DNA of 64,000 nucleotides, taken from CAUZJF01 sp965248605. Its GTDB lineage: Bacteria; Chloroflexota; Dehalococcoidia; Lucifugimonadales; CAUZJF01. Shown here piece by piece: positions 16,741 through 25,065 of the stretch. How positions within the stretch are numbered: the first letter of the stretch is position 1; every line of letters begins with the position of its first letter. Under the pieces are notes generated by a model that was not told where the DNA came from, did no database searches, and saw nothing but the letters and a program-made list of their open reading frames with translations. Location of the stretch: assembly GCA_965248605.1 (NCBI GenBank), contig CBDFJV010000007.1, positions 1,364,001 to 1,428,000 on the forward strand, read 5' to 3'. A program made the position numbers and the translations under genes.

Positions 16741-17982
16741 CTACGGTCCAGGCTCCTCGAACATTCCCTCGTTCTGGACCCGTGCGTAGGCGCGCTCGAA
16801 CTCGGGCGACCCGTCGTCTTCCCAGATCACGGTGTGAAGCCCGCGCATCGCGCCTTCTTCGCGGCCGGTAAGCCGCTGGACGGACGGCACCGACGGGGTG
16901 TAGATCTTGTGTCCGTTCGGCAGGAGCAACATCCCAAGGTGCTTGGGGGGCTCGATGGGCGTCTGGGCTGCCATTCGTTGCAGCGCCGCCTCGTCGACCT
17001 CGAACCCCAGGCCGGGACGTTCGGGCACCTGCGAGAACCCCTCAGTGACGGGGATAGTCTTCGTCGTGATGTCCTCGGCGTACTGGTCGTCCAGGATGAT
17101 CGCGTGGCCTGTCGCCGTTGGGAGCACCGCTGCCATGTGAAGGGCGGTCGCTTTGGTCAACGTGTTCCCGGTGTGTTGCATAATCGTCTGAACGTTCGCT
17201 AGGCCGCAGGCCGTTCCCCTAGCCAGAGTATCGCCGATGGTGCCTCCGATCATGTAAGCATCGGCGTAGCCCAGCATCACCTCCTGGAGCCCGCCGAGGG
17301 CCGGCGCACCGCCATGGACTATGGGAATGCGCGACTTCCGCCGCAGCGCCTGCCATCCGGCGACGTCGGTCTTGGGAAGCGGGTCTTCGATCCAGCCGAC
17401 GATGGGATGGTCGTTGGCCAGCCGTTCAATTAGAGGCGTCACCTCGCCGACCGTCCGGCCGCCGCCGTTGAAGTCGTAGTGGATTCGGAAGTCCTTGGGA
17501 GCGACCTCCTCGGCGAGCTTCGTCTGCTCGATGACGTCGTATTGCGCCGACGTATGCATCTTGAAGATGTTGTACCCCTCGGACACCGCCCGTGTGATCT
17601 CGTCGCGAAAGGCCTCGGGCGGGGCCGGTCGCGTCCAGGCGGCGACCGTGACGGCGTCGCGTTTCTTCTGGCCCATGAGCTTGTAGGCAGGCACGTCGGC
17701 GTGTTTGCCCATCACGTCGTAAAGGGCGCTGCCTAGCTCGGCCTCGAAGGTGTTGTTGATGAAATCGAAGGGGTTGCGACCTATGAGCGGCTCGATCTGT
17801 GAGTCGGGTGGGGGAGTCCAGTAGCCGCGCACGCGGTTCTCCCCGTAGCCCACGATACCGTTGTCGGTCTTTATCCTGACGACGGCCAGGTTGTCGATGC
17901 CATTCAGGGCGACCTTCCGGCTCTCGTACCGCTTGGGCATACGGGGGTGGATCTTGAAATGCTCAATGTCCGTGATCTTCAT
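16741..17982 (-). CDS. Enolase-superfamily (mandelate racemase/muconate lactonizing) enzyme
   Basis: A 413-residue protein with the enolase-superfamily layout: an N-terminal capping domain (MKITDIEHFKIHPR ... VGYGENRVRGYW) and a modified TIM barrel. Metal ligands can be read at RIHYDFNGG (D) and GWIEDPLPK (E). The third barrel ligand, usually E or D, falls where IPIVHGGAPALGG has His, and the K-x-K position reads FKMHTSAQ, so the active site is not canonical. It probably abstracts a proton next to a carboxylate of a sugar acid, but a changed reaction is possible. It starts 9 bp after the DUF3352 gene stop; co-transcription is likely though functions look unrelated. Confidence 0.82.
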   Translation of the reverse strand: MKITDIEHFKIHPRMPKRYESRKVALNGIDNLAVVRIKTDNGIVGYGENRVRGYWTPPPDSQIEPLIGRNPFDFINNTFEAELGSALYDVMGKHADVPAYKLMGQKKRDAVTVAAWTRPAPPEAFRDEITRAVSEGYNIFKMHTSAQYDVIEQTKLAEEVAPKDFRIHYDFNGGGRTVGEVTPLIERLANDHPIVGWIEDPLPKTDVAGWQALRRKSRIPIVHGGAPALGGLQEVMLGYADAYMIGGTIGDTLARGTACGLANVQTIMQHTGNTLTKATALHMAAVLPTATGHAIILDDQYAEDITTKTIPVTEGFSQVPERPGLGFEVDEAALQRMAAQTPIEPPKHLGMLLLPNGHKIYTPSVPSVQRLTGREEGAMRGLHTVIWEDDGSPEFERAYARVQNEGMFEEPGP

Positions 17983-17991
17983 TTAGGCCCT

Positions 17992-19809
17992 CTATTCGAT
18001 AGTCACAGTGAGCGTGGAACGGCTTACGCCTTCCCCGATGTCGACCGAGGCTATCAGCGATCTCAGCGGCTCGACGAAGGGCTCGCCGTCCTTTTCGTAG
18101 TCTTTGCGCGTGTCCTGATCGAAGGCGGACACAATCGCCTCCCTGATCGCCCGCAGGTCCAGGTAGAGCAGCGGGTTTTTGTCGCCTGTCAGCGTCTCGA
18201 TCAGGCGGGAATACTCCGGCTCTGTGGCCAGAGAAGGCTTCTCGCCGCTGCCTGCTGCCGCAGCCGACTCCAGGATCTCCCGTGTGGTCGCGATCACGAG
18301 CTGGTCCTCGACGAGCAGGTAGCCGGGCTGGTACGCCGCCCCTACGAGGTCGCCGACGTCGATGACGGTCCCCTGACCTCCACCGTAGGTCACCTCCTCG
18401 AGTGCCGCAGGTAGCAGAAAGTCCTGTAGCAGCCCCTCGATCTTGCCCATCAGCAATAGCACCTTGTCGCGCTGCTGCGGATCGACCTGAATTAGGGCGG
18501 CGGCACGGTAGGCCTCCGTCGGCGGATCGGCCGTCGCCTGCCGGAAGTCGGTCGGTAATATCCCGAGAGCGAACTCGCCTCCCATCCAGCCCAGCACGTC
18601 TTCCTCCAGGTCGATGCCCACGGCGTCCCGTACAGTCGTCAGCAGACCGTCCAGAAGTTCGTCCAAGGTCTGGTCGTCGCCAAAGCCGAAGCCGGGCATA
18701 AGCCCAAACTCGGAGACCGCGTCGGTCCCAGGGGCCAGGTCTTCTAAGGTCTGCCCCCTGAGCTGTTCGCGTATCGGGTCGAGACTCGGCTCGAAGGCGA
18801 AAGAGAGGAACGCCATCGTGTCTGCGGGGAGAAATCCCGCGGCAGAGAGCGTATTGATAGGTTCCGGCGTCTCGAGCGCCTGCGCCGGCGTCGGGAAAGA
18901 CGCCGTCACCGTGACTCCGTTGTCGATGAACGAATCGGCCACGGCGACCCACGCCGGTATCGTGTCGTCCAGGTCACTGCGCATCTCCGCCGTCAGGAAC
19001 GGAGCAAGAAGCTCTCGTCGCGCGTCGCTCCAGATCGACTCCGTATCGATGTAAAGCGTGGCGAAGCGCTCTTCCGGTAGGGAATCGCGAGCGGCCGTGA
19101 ATCTATCCGTCCCGAAGAGCGAGCCGGCCTCTTCGCCGTCCAGAATGCGGCTAATGACGTTCTCGACGAGGCTCTGGTCTGTGGCGAAAACGACGTAGTC
19201 GCCGGCCAGCGCGTAGTACTGGTCTGTATCGCCCTCGGCGAAAACGTCGACCTCTTTGTAGGTATACGTGACGAACGTGAGAGCTTCTTCGACTCTCAGG
19301 TGTTCCAGTAAACGCTGCAGGACGGCGGCCGACTTCTCTGGGTCCGTGGTGCCCAGCAAAGCGGCCATGAGGGGGACTCCACCGGTCGCGGCTGCCATCG
19401 CCGCCCCGGTCACGTCGATGGCGGCGATCGCAACCTCTGGGCCGAGCCAGGACAGAACGTCGTCCTCGGGGTGGATGCCGGAATCGGTGTTGATCTTGTT
19501 GAAAAGCTCGTCGAGCTTTTGCTGGAAACCGGAATGCTGCCGGAAGCGCTCGAGTATCGCGCGGAACTTGCCGAGCTGGTCTCCACCAGGGCGGAGGTTC
19601 AGAGAAACGTAAACCTGAGTATTGGCCGGCAGAAGCTTGGCCGTCTGTTCCGGTGGGTGCTCGTCGACGCGGAGAAGGAAGAACGCGGTGACTCCGCCGG
19701 CCGAGCCTGCTGCTAGAAAAGCAAGAACGACCGCGATAAGCAGCCAGGCGACCACTCGCTGGTCCGTGATGAGTCGGTCTTGGGAGAGTGCCGTATCGTC
19801 GTCGGTCAC
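17992..19809 (-). CDS. DUF3352 membrane-anchored protein
   Basis: A 605-residue protein with one N-terminal membrane helix (WLLIAVVLAFLAAGSAGG, near residue 25) and a large exported domain of the DUF3352 type. Typical elements are LLPANTQVYVSLNLRP, the repeated LGPEVAIAAIDV and MGGEFALGILP segments and two similar halves. Start GTG 19809 is preferred over the longer TTG frame (19863) because GGAGG lies 5 nt upstream. DUF3352 proteins are common in Chloroflexota and cyanobacteria and have no assigned biochemical role. It precedes the enolase-superfamily gene on the same strand. Confidence 0.85.
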   Translation of the reverse strand: MTDDDTALSQDRLITDQRVVAWLLIAVVLAFLAAGSAGGVTAFFLLRVDEHPPEQTAKLLPANTQVYVSLNLRPGGDQLGKFRAILERFRQHSGFQQKLDELFNKINTDSGIHPEDDVLSWLGPEVAIAAIDVTGAAMAAATGGVPLMAALLGTTDPEKSAAVLQRLLEHLRVEEALTFVTYTYKEVDVFAEGDTDQYYALAGDYVVFATDQSLVENVISRILDGEEAGSLFGTDRFTAARDSLPEERFATLYIDTESIWSDARRELLAPFLTAEMRSDLDDTIPAWVAVADSFIDNGVTVTASFPTPAQALETPEPINTLSAAGFLPADTMAFLSFAFEPSLDPIREQLRGQTLEDLAPGTDAVSEFGLMPGFGFGDDQTLDELLDGLLTTVRDAVGIDLEEDVLGWMGGEFALGILPTDFRQATADPPTEAYRAAALIQVDPQQRDKVLLLMGKIEGLLQDFLLPAALEEVTYGGGQGTVIDVGDLVGAAYQPGYLLVEDQLVIATTREILESAAAAGSGEKPSLATEPEYSRLIETLTGDKNPLLYLDLRAIREAIVSAFDQDTRKDYEKDGEPFVEPLRSLIASVDIGEGVSRSTLTVTIE

Positions 19810-19866
19810 GAAGACCTCCGGAGCCTGCCGACCTAACCTACGCGCGTCAGGCCGGAGTGTCAATGG

Positions 19867-21192
19867 CTATGCGCCGGCGTCCTGGATGGCCATGCCTGCC
19901 ACGTTCCGGCCCATGCGTACGCTGTAGTTGGTCCCGCGGTCCTCGGGGTAGACCTGAGTCGTATTCGCCAGGTACAGGCCGGCGATCGGCGTGCGGTGCT
20001 CCGGGATCCGCTGCGAGTAGTTGGGGCCGATCACCGGCTGGGCCGCATTGACGCGATGATGGTAGCTCGTCTGGACCCACGACGGATCGAAGTCCGGATT
20101 GATCTTGCGCAGGTGGGGAAGGTACTCCTCGAGAAGGCCTTCGTGGTCCAGCTCGTACAGCGGGTGCTCCCTGTGCAGGTAGTTCGACAAGTAGACGACG
20201 TGTTTTCCGCCATAGTGCTCCGGGCCGACCATGTTCGTCTGCTCGATGACCCCGACGAACGGGATAGACCGGTCAGCAACGTTGAGCCAGTAGATATGCG
20301 ACAGCGGCCGGTCGAGGACGAGGATTAAGAGGACCGCCGCCAGGTAGTCGACGTTGGCCAGCTTCGACCGGTAGTCCTCCGGCAACGCCGGCGCGAGCTT
20401 CACGAACATGTAGGAGTGTGTGGTTGCGATGATTGCGTCGAACCCGTCTAACGAGTCGGCACCGTCAGGGCCCTCGACCTCGAGACCGACAGCTCGCCCG
20501 TCTTCGACGACGATCTTGGTCACAGCCCGGTTCAAGTGCACCTCGCCGCTCTGCTCCGAGACCTTGTCGGCCAGCACGTCGAAGACCTCACCGAAGCTGC
20601 CCATGGGATAGCCCAGCATCTCCTTGGCGAGACCCCGGCCTCGCGAGGCGAAGCGTGTGTGCACTTTGCCCCAGACCCACGCCATCCCGACCTTATCGTA
20701 GTATTCCTCGCCGAACTTGCCCCTGAGCATCGGGCCCCAGAAAACGTCGTACGGCCCTTTGCCACTGTGCTCTCTCAGCCAGTCGTCGGCCGTGACGTTT
20801 TCGAGCTTTCGCCAGTCCTTGATGCGCCGCACCCGCAGCGTCATGAGTCCCAGGCGGACCCGATCGATGAAGCTAAGCGGCTTGAACCGTAGGAGGTCGA
20901 GGGGCGTGACGAAGTTGTATATCTTGCCGTCGTAGAGGGTGCCGACCTTCGACTCGAAGAAGCGCATCCGCTCCCCTAAGCCGATCTCGTCGATCAGATC
21001 GAGGATGTCCGTGTCGCCGGTAAAAAGATGGTGGTACCCGCGTTCCAGCCGGGCGCCATTCACGTCAAAGGTCGATGCCTGGCCCCCGAGGAACGGCGCC
21101 CTCTCGTATACCACAGCCTGGTGGCCCCGCTTGCCGAGCTCGTATGCGGCGGCAAGGCCGGCTGCCCCGCCCCCGACGATCCCGACCTTCAC
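19867..21192 (-). CDS. FAD-dependent amine-oxidase/desaturase-type oxidoreductase
   Basis: A 441-residue flavoprotein. The N-terminus MKVGIVGGGAAGLAAAYEL is the dinucleotide-binding GxGxxG motif and is followed by VVYERAPFLGGQAST, as in phytoene desaturase/protoporphyrinogen oxidase-like enzymes. The C-terminal flavin-binding stretch includes PIAGLYLANTTQVYPEDRGTNYSVRMG. Relatives often sit in glycolipid or polysaccharide gene sets. Its start overlaps the stop of the flippase-like gene by 4 bp, so the two are coupled and may act on the same lipid-linked compound. The reaction cannot be assigned. Confidence 0.87.
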   Translation of the reverse strand: MKVGIVGGGAAGLAAAYELGKRGHQAVVYERAPFLGGQASTFDVNGARLERGYHHLFTGDTDILDLIDEIGLGERMRFFESKVGTLYDGKIYNFVTPLDLLRFKPLSFIDRVRLGLMTLRVRRIKDWRKLENVTADDWLREHSGKGPYDVFWGPMLRGKFGEEYYDKVGMAWVWGKVHTRFASRGRGLAKEMLGYPMGSFGEVFDVLADKVSEQSGEVHLNRAVTKIVVEDGRAVGLEVEGPDGADSLDGFDAIIATTHSYMFVKLAPALPEDYRSKLANVDYLAAVLLILVLDRPLSHIYWLNVADRSIPFVGVIEQTNMVGPEHYGGKHVVYLSNYLHREHPLYELDHEGLLEEYLPHLRKINPDFDPSWVQTSYHHRVNAAQPVIGPNYSQRIPEHRTPIAGLYLANTTQVYPEDRGTNYSVRMGRNVAGMAIQDAGA

Positions 21193-22325
21193 GGCCCGTC
21201 GTCTCCGCCGGCCTGCGCGGCCGAGGGGAGGCCAGCTTCGGAGGCCTCGTCGATCTCAGTACTGCCTTGACTCGACAGCGCTTGCAGGGACAGGTGTTGC
21301 GCCCACAAGATCGCCTGCCCCAGGACGATCATGGGTAGAAGCAAGGTGACATGCACGACGGCCACGTAGGCCCCGGCCAGAGTGCGGTCGACGGCCGCCA
21401 GTGGCAGGAGCACCAGGGTCTCGCGGGCAATAAGCTCGAACAGTCCTAATCCGCCGGGCGCAGCGGGTATCGACGCACCGATGTTGGCGACGGCGGTCAC
21501 GAGTATGACGGCCACGGCCAGCTCCCAGAGGCTGCCGTAAATGCTATCGAGCCCGAAGGAGAACGCGACCAGATAGAAGAGGCCGGCCTCGAAGAGCCAG
21601 ATAGGAGCTGACAGCGCGAACAGCAGCGCGATGGTCCTGGCGTCCCGCAATGCCGCTAGGCCGTGAAGCCCCATGTCGATCAGATGGCGAGCTCGTGTCT
21701 CCAGGCCTTCGGGCAAGGGTCTCACCAGAACGTTAGCTATCGCCTGGGACCGCGCCGGCGCACGCGACAGGAAGAGCAGGACGACGAACGCTCCAAGAAA
21801 CGGAAGCGTCACCGCCGCGATCAGGACCGGCCACGGCACGCTGGACCTATCTCCGAAGCCCTCCGCGAGGGCCATTAACGGAACGAAGAGCGCGATTGCC
21901 GCTATGAACATGAGCAGCGTCAGGGCGTCGAACAGGCGCTCGATGAAGATCGTCACCAGCGCGGCTGTCTTGCTGACGCCCTCACGCTCGCCGACGTAGT
22001 AGCTCCTGACCAGCTCTCCGAGCCGCATCGGAAGCAGGTTGTTCGCCATGTAGCCGACGATGACGACGGGGTAGAGCCGAGCGACGGACACGTGGCGCAT
22101 ATGCCGCAGAAGCAGCTGCCACCTCAGCGTCCTGAAGAGCAGCGATACCAGGTAAAGCCCAACGGCGGGGGCGATGTACAGGTAGTTGGCGTCGGCCAGC
22201 GATTCGAAAAGCCTCTCGACGTCAAGCGTCACAAAGAAAAGGGCCAGCAGCAAAGCGCTGAACCCTATTCCGAACCAGTATTTTCGTTTTCCGTACACGT
22301 AAGCGGCCCACAAGAACGATACCAC
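21189..22325 (-). CDS. Lysylphosphatidylglycerol synthase TM-region / flippase-like (UPF0104) protein
   Basis: A 378-residue polytopic membrane protein. The UPF0104 signature is present: VGYMANNLLPMRLGELVRSY, then KTAALVTIFIERLFDALTLL, with about eight hydrophobic segments and a Pro/Gly-rich SIPAAPGGLGLFELIARE block near the end. Family members include the membrane half of MprF and glycolipid flippase candidates. Start GTG 22325 is the only reasonable one. It is coupled to the FAD-dependent oxidoreductase gene by a 4-bp overlap. Confidence 0.85.
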   Translation of the reverse strand: MVSFLWAAYVYGKRKYWFGIGFSALLLALFFVTLDVERLFESLADANYLYIAPAVGLYLVSLLFRTLRWQLLLRHMRHVSVARLYPVVIVGYMANNLLPMRLGELVRSYYVGEREGVSKTAALVTIFIERLFDALTLLMFIAAIALFVPLMALAEGFGDRSSVPWPVLIAAVTLPFLGAFVVLLFLSRAPARSQAIANVLVRPLPEGLETRARHLIDMGLHGLAALRDARTIALLFALSAPIWLFEAGLFYLVAFSFGLDSIYGSLWELAVAVILVTAVANIGASIPAAPGGLGLFELIARETLVLLPLAAVDRTLAGAYVAVVHVTLLLPMIVLGQAILWAQHLSLQALSSQGSTEIDEASEAGLPSAAQAGGDDGP

Positions 22326-22372
22326 AGCATGCAGCGTACCCGTGCAGCTCTGAGAAGAACGCCGATCTGGTA

Positions 22373-22446
22373 GGGGCAGGTCTTAGACCTTCCCGCTCGC
22401 TTCGACGACGTCGCTACAGACAGATCAGGCGGGTCCGAGACCCGCC
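22373..22446. repeat. Two hairpin-forming palindromes in an intergenic gap
   Basis: GGGCAGGTCT/AGACCTTCCC (22373-22393) and GGCGGGTC-CGA-GACCCGCC (22428-22446) lie between the dipeptidase stop and the start of the flippase gene. Neither has a T-run. The GGCGGGT...ACCCGCC core recalls the central palindrome of the short mobile element at 43028, but no longer similarity is seen. Confidence 0.4.
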
Positions 22447-22473
22447 AATACGATCGACCTTGGCTGTTGGCTG

Positions 22474-23601
22474 CTAGACCAAGACCTCGTCCATAACCCT
22501 TAGAAAATTATCGCCGAGAATCTTGCGGATGTCTTCGTCGGAGTAGCCCCGGCGGATCAGTTCCTCGGTGATCTTCGGAACCTTGGTGCAGTCCTCCATG
22601 CCATCGGGGGTCACGCACCCGTCGAAGTCCGACCCGAGCCCGACGTGCTCGACCCCCGCGACCTTGACCATGTGGTCGATGTGGTCCACGATTTCGGTGT
22701 AGTCAGGAAGCTTCAGTTCCGTCGACCGAAGCTCCTTGAATTTGGCCTCGATTTCCTCTTTGGCCCTTTCGAGCTTCTCGGGCTCTTTCGCGTGCAGATC
22801 CTCGGCCTCCTTCAGCTCGCCTTCCTTCCGCTCGTTAAGCGCATCCGACTCCAGGCGGTATCGTTCGGATACGAATGTCACCTCGTAGTTCACTCCGACG
22901 ACCCCGCCGTTTTCGGCCAAGGCCCTGAGTTGGTCGTCGTCCATATTACGGGGCGCCTGGCAGACCACCTTGGCCGACGAGTGCGAGGCGATCACCGGTT
23001 TGGTCGTCGTCTCGATGGCGTCCCAGAAGGTCTTCGGAGCCACGTGGGAGATGTCGACGAACATCCCCAGCCTATTCATCTCGCGCACGACGTCCTTGCC
23101 GAAGTCCGTCAGCCCATCGTGCTTCGCTTCGTCCAGGACGCCGTCAGCCCAGTTGTTCGTGTTATTCCAGGTGAGGGTCATGTACCTGACGCCGAGCCTG
23201 TAGTACATCCGCAGGACGGCAAGGTCGTCGTCAATGGCGTGCCCTCCCTCGATGGCCAGAATACCAGCTAGCTTGCCGCTATCCGCGATTTGCCGCACGT
23301 CCTCAGCCGTGGTGGCCTGCTCTATTTGGTCCGGGTAGTTGGTGCACAGGGTGTGGAAGGCATCGATGTAGTCGAGAGTCACCTGAATACACTTGCGCTC
23401 CTCGATGAACTTGGGCGACGGGAAGCAGGCGAAGAACTGGGCCGTCTGGTTGCCCTCGCGCATCCTCGGAAGGTCCATGTGCCCGCTCTCGGTCCTGACC
23501 CCTATGTTCTCGCCGTGCCGGACGGGCCGCGCAAGACTGTCGGAATGCGTGTCCACGATAATCGACGAGAAATGCAGCTTTGACGCCCGTTCACTAACCA
23601 T
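22474..23601 (-). CDS. Membrane dipeptidase (peptidase family M19)
   Basis: A 375-residue TIM-barrel dinuclear zinc peptidase. The ligands are visible in IIVDTHSDSLA (H-x-D), LAIEGGHAIDD (bridging Glu), VDISHVAPKTF and VIASHSSAK (His). GLGSDFDGCV is the usual late motif. Family members cleave dipeptides, including D-residue ones, and some act on lactams. Between about residues 245 and 300 there is an unusual charged, Glu/Lys-rich helical insertion that looks like a coiled coil. Start ATG 23601 has AGGAG 8 nt upstream. It is the last gene of a minus-strand run with RidA, an amidohydrolase and an aminotransferase. Confidence 0.9.
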   Translation of the reverse strand: MVSERASKLHFSSIIVDTHSDSLARPVRHGENIGVRTESGHMDLPRMREGNQTAQFFACFPSPKFIEERKCIQVTLDYIDAFHTLCTNYPDQIEQATTAEDVRQIADSGKLAGILAIEGGHAIDDDLAVLRMYYRLGVRYMTLTWNNTNNWADGVLDEAKHDGLTDFGKDVVREMNRLGMFVDISHVAPKTFWDAIETTTKPVIASHSSAKVVCQAPRNMDDDQLRALAENGGVVGVNYEVTFVSERYRLESDALNERKEGELKEAEDLHAKEPEKLERAKEEIEAKFKELRSTELKLPDYTEIVDHIDHMVKVAGVEHVGLGSDFDGCVTPDGMEDCTKVPKITEELIRRGYSDEDIRKILGDNFLRVMDEVLV

Positions 23602-23625
23602 TAACAGCTCCTGTAATCGTGTTTA

Positions 23626-23656
23626 CCCCAACCCCTAATCCCCAATCCCTAACCCC
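23626..23656 (-). other. Potential G-quadruplex between ridA and the dipeptidase gene
   Basis: On the minus strand five G-runs (GGGG, GGG, GGGG, GGGG, GGGG) are spaced by TTA, ATT, ATTA and TT, resembling telomere-type repeats. On this strand it lies 25 nt upstream of the dipeptidase ATG, in the coding-strand sense, so it could fold in the mRNA leader. No protein is encoded here. Confidence 0.5.
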
Positions 23657-23660
23657 TTCT

Positions 23661-24077
23661 TCAATCCACCGCCGCCACCGCCGACACCTCGAGAAGCAGC
23701 TCCTCGCGCACCAGCCCGTCGACGATGAGTAGCGTGGCAGGCGGAAAGTCGCCGTTGGGGTAGGCTTCGTCGAATATCGCTGTGCGCGCGTCGAGGAACG
23801 GCTGCACTGAATCACGGCCCACGATGTAGTACGTGAACTCGACGACGTCGTTGAACGACGCTCCTGCATCCTCGAGTACGGTCCGCAGGTTCTCGAAGAC
23901 CTGCCTGGTCTGCGCCCCAGCATCGCCGCCGCCGACGAGATCGCCGTTGGTGTCAGTGGCGATCTGCCCTGCCACGAACAGTAGCTTTCCGCCGTCGACC
24001 TGTGCCGCGTGGGAGTACTTGCCGGCGGGCGGCGCCACACCCGTGGGCCTGAGGATGGTGCGGTGTGATTGTGTCAT
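23661..24077 (-). CDS. ridA: RidA-family (YjgF/YER057c/UK114) protein
   Basis: A 138-residue protein of the chorismate-mutase-like RidA fold. LLFVAGQIATDTNG, QVFENLRTVLEDAGASFNDVV and ATLLIVDGLVREELLLEVSAVAA are its recognisable blocks. RidA enzymes hydrolyse reactive enamine/imine intermediates released by PLP enzymes. The archetypal catalytic Arg in the C-terminal block appears as VREELLLEV, so deaminase activity is plausible. GGAGG precedes ATG 24077. It is encoded among PLP-dependent and hydrolytic genes, where imine clean-up makes sense. It could also be one of the non-deaminase RidA subgroups. Confidence 0.88.
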   Translation of the reverse strand: MTQSHRTILRPTGVAPPAGKYSHAAQVDGGKLLFVAGQIATDTNGDLVGGGDAGAQTRQVFENLRTVLEDAGASFNDVVEFTYYIVGRDSVQPFLDARTAIFDEAYPNGDFPPATLLIVDGLVREELLLEVSAVAAVD

Positions 24078-24121
24078 GGTTTACCTCCTGTTACGTTTTA
24101 CGTTCGAGTTCAGCGCGCCCC

Positions 24122-24985
24122 TCACAACCCTAAGAGCCGCGCGGCGTTGTGCCACGTTATGTCCTCGAAGTGCTCCTCCGACTCGCAGTAATCCCGGAGC
24201 ATCGGAAGCGTAAGTCCAGCCAGACAGTCGCGGTACCCGCCGTTGGGTAGCGTGCCTTTGCCGTCGAGACAAGGACAGTCGGTCCCCCATAGCAGTTTGG
24301 GACGGTGTCGCCTCACGAAATCCCTCCCGAATTCGGGGTCGCGGCTCAATGCGAAGTATCCGGACCGCGCTGAAAGGTCGGCGTAAAGGTTGGGGTATTC
24401 GTCGAGCCAGAGGTCGGTCAGGCCTCCGGGCGTCACGCGGCCCGTCGGGTAGACCTCGTAGTCCGGTGACTCTCGATCGCGATTCACGTCGGCGCTGACG
24501 TTCGACCACCACGAGATGGCATGGCCGACGAAGGTCGTCTCGGGGCACGCCTCGACAACCTTGCCGAAGTCCTCGAAGTTGTGCGCGAACTCACCGTACT
24601 CGAAGTGGACTACCACTGGCCACCCGAGCTCCCCGCACAGCCGGTAAATCGCCATCGACGCCGGATGGTCGCAGTCCAGACGCACCTTGTATTCACCGAA
24701 CCCGTGGCACTTGCCGGAGGCGTGATAGCGCCGTATCTGGTCGAGGGCGTTCGGGGCCAATGGACCAACGTTGCAGAACGGGATCACCTCGTCGCCGTAA
24801 CGGTCGAAGGCCTCGATGGCGACCTCGGTCCGCGTACCCTGGTTGTCGCCCGACGCGGTGGCTTCGCCCGGCGCCAACGGCAACAGGACTGAGCGTCCGC
24901 CGCCGTATTCCGTAATGTGGGCGCGAGCGTTCTCGATCGTGCGGCTGGAGCCATCGCTAATGTGGGTATGGAAGTCGATCAGCAC
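24122..24985 (-). CDS. Amidohydrolase-2-type TIM-barrel metal-dependent hydrolase
   Basis: A 287-residue protein starting at GTG 24985 with LIDFHTHISDG (H-x-H). GFGEYKVRLDCDH, WPVVVHFEYGEF (His), TFVGHAISWWS (His) and KLLWGTDCPCL (Asp) follow in the order typical of the amidohydrolase-2 group (ACMSD, LigY and lactone hydrolases). The short length and single domain fit decarboxylases or lactonases, not classical amidases. It lies between an aminotransferase and RidA on the same strand, with about 80 bp to the former. The substrate is unknown. Confidence 0.85.
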   Translation of the reverse strand: MLIDFHTHISDGSSRTIENARAHITEYGGGRSVLLPLAPGEATASGDNQGTRTEVAIEAFDRYGDEVIPFCNVGPLAPNALDQIRRYHASGKCHGFGEYKVRLDCDHPASMAIYRLCGELGWPVVVHFEYGEFAHNFEDFGKVVEACPETTFVGHAISWWSNVSADVNRDRESPDYEVYPTGRVTPGGLTDLWLDEYPNLYADLSARSGYFALSRDPEFGRDFVRRHRPKLLWGTDCPCLDGKGTLPNGGYRDCLAGLTLPMLRDYCESEEHFEDITWHNAARLLGL

Positions 24986-25065
24986 GAGATTCTCACCACG
25001 GAGATCACAGAGCTCATGGAGAGAAACATCTTAAAGAAACTCTGCGGTCTCTGCGCTCTCTGCGG

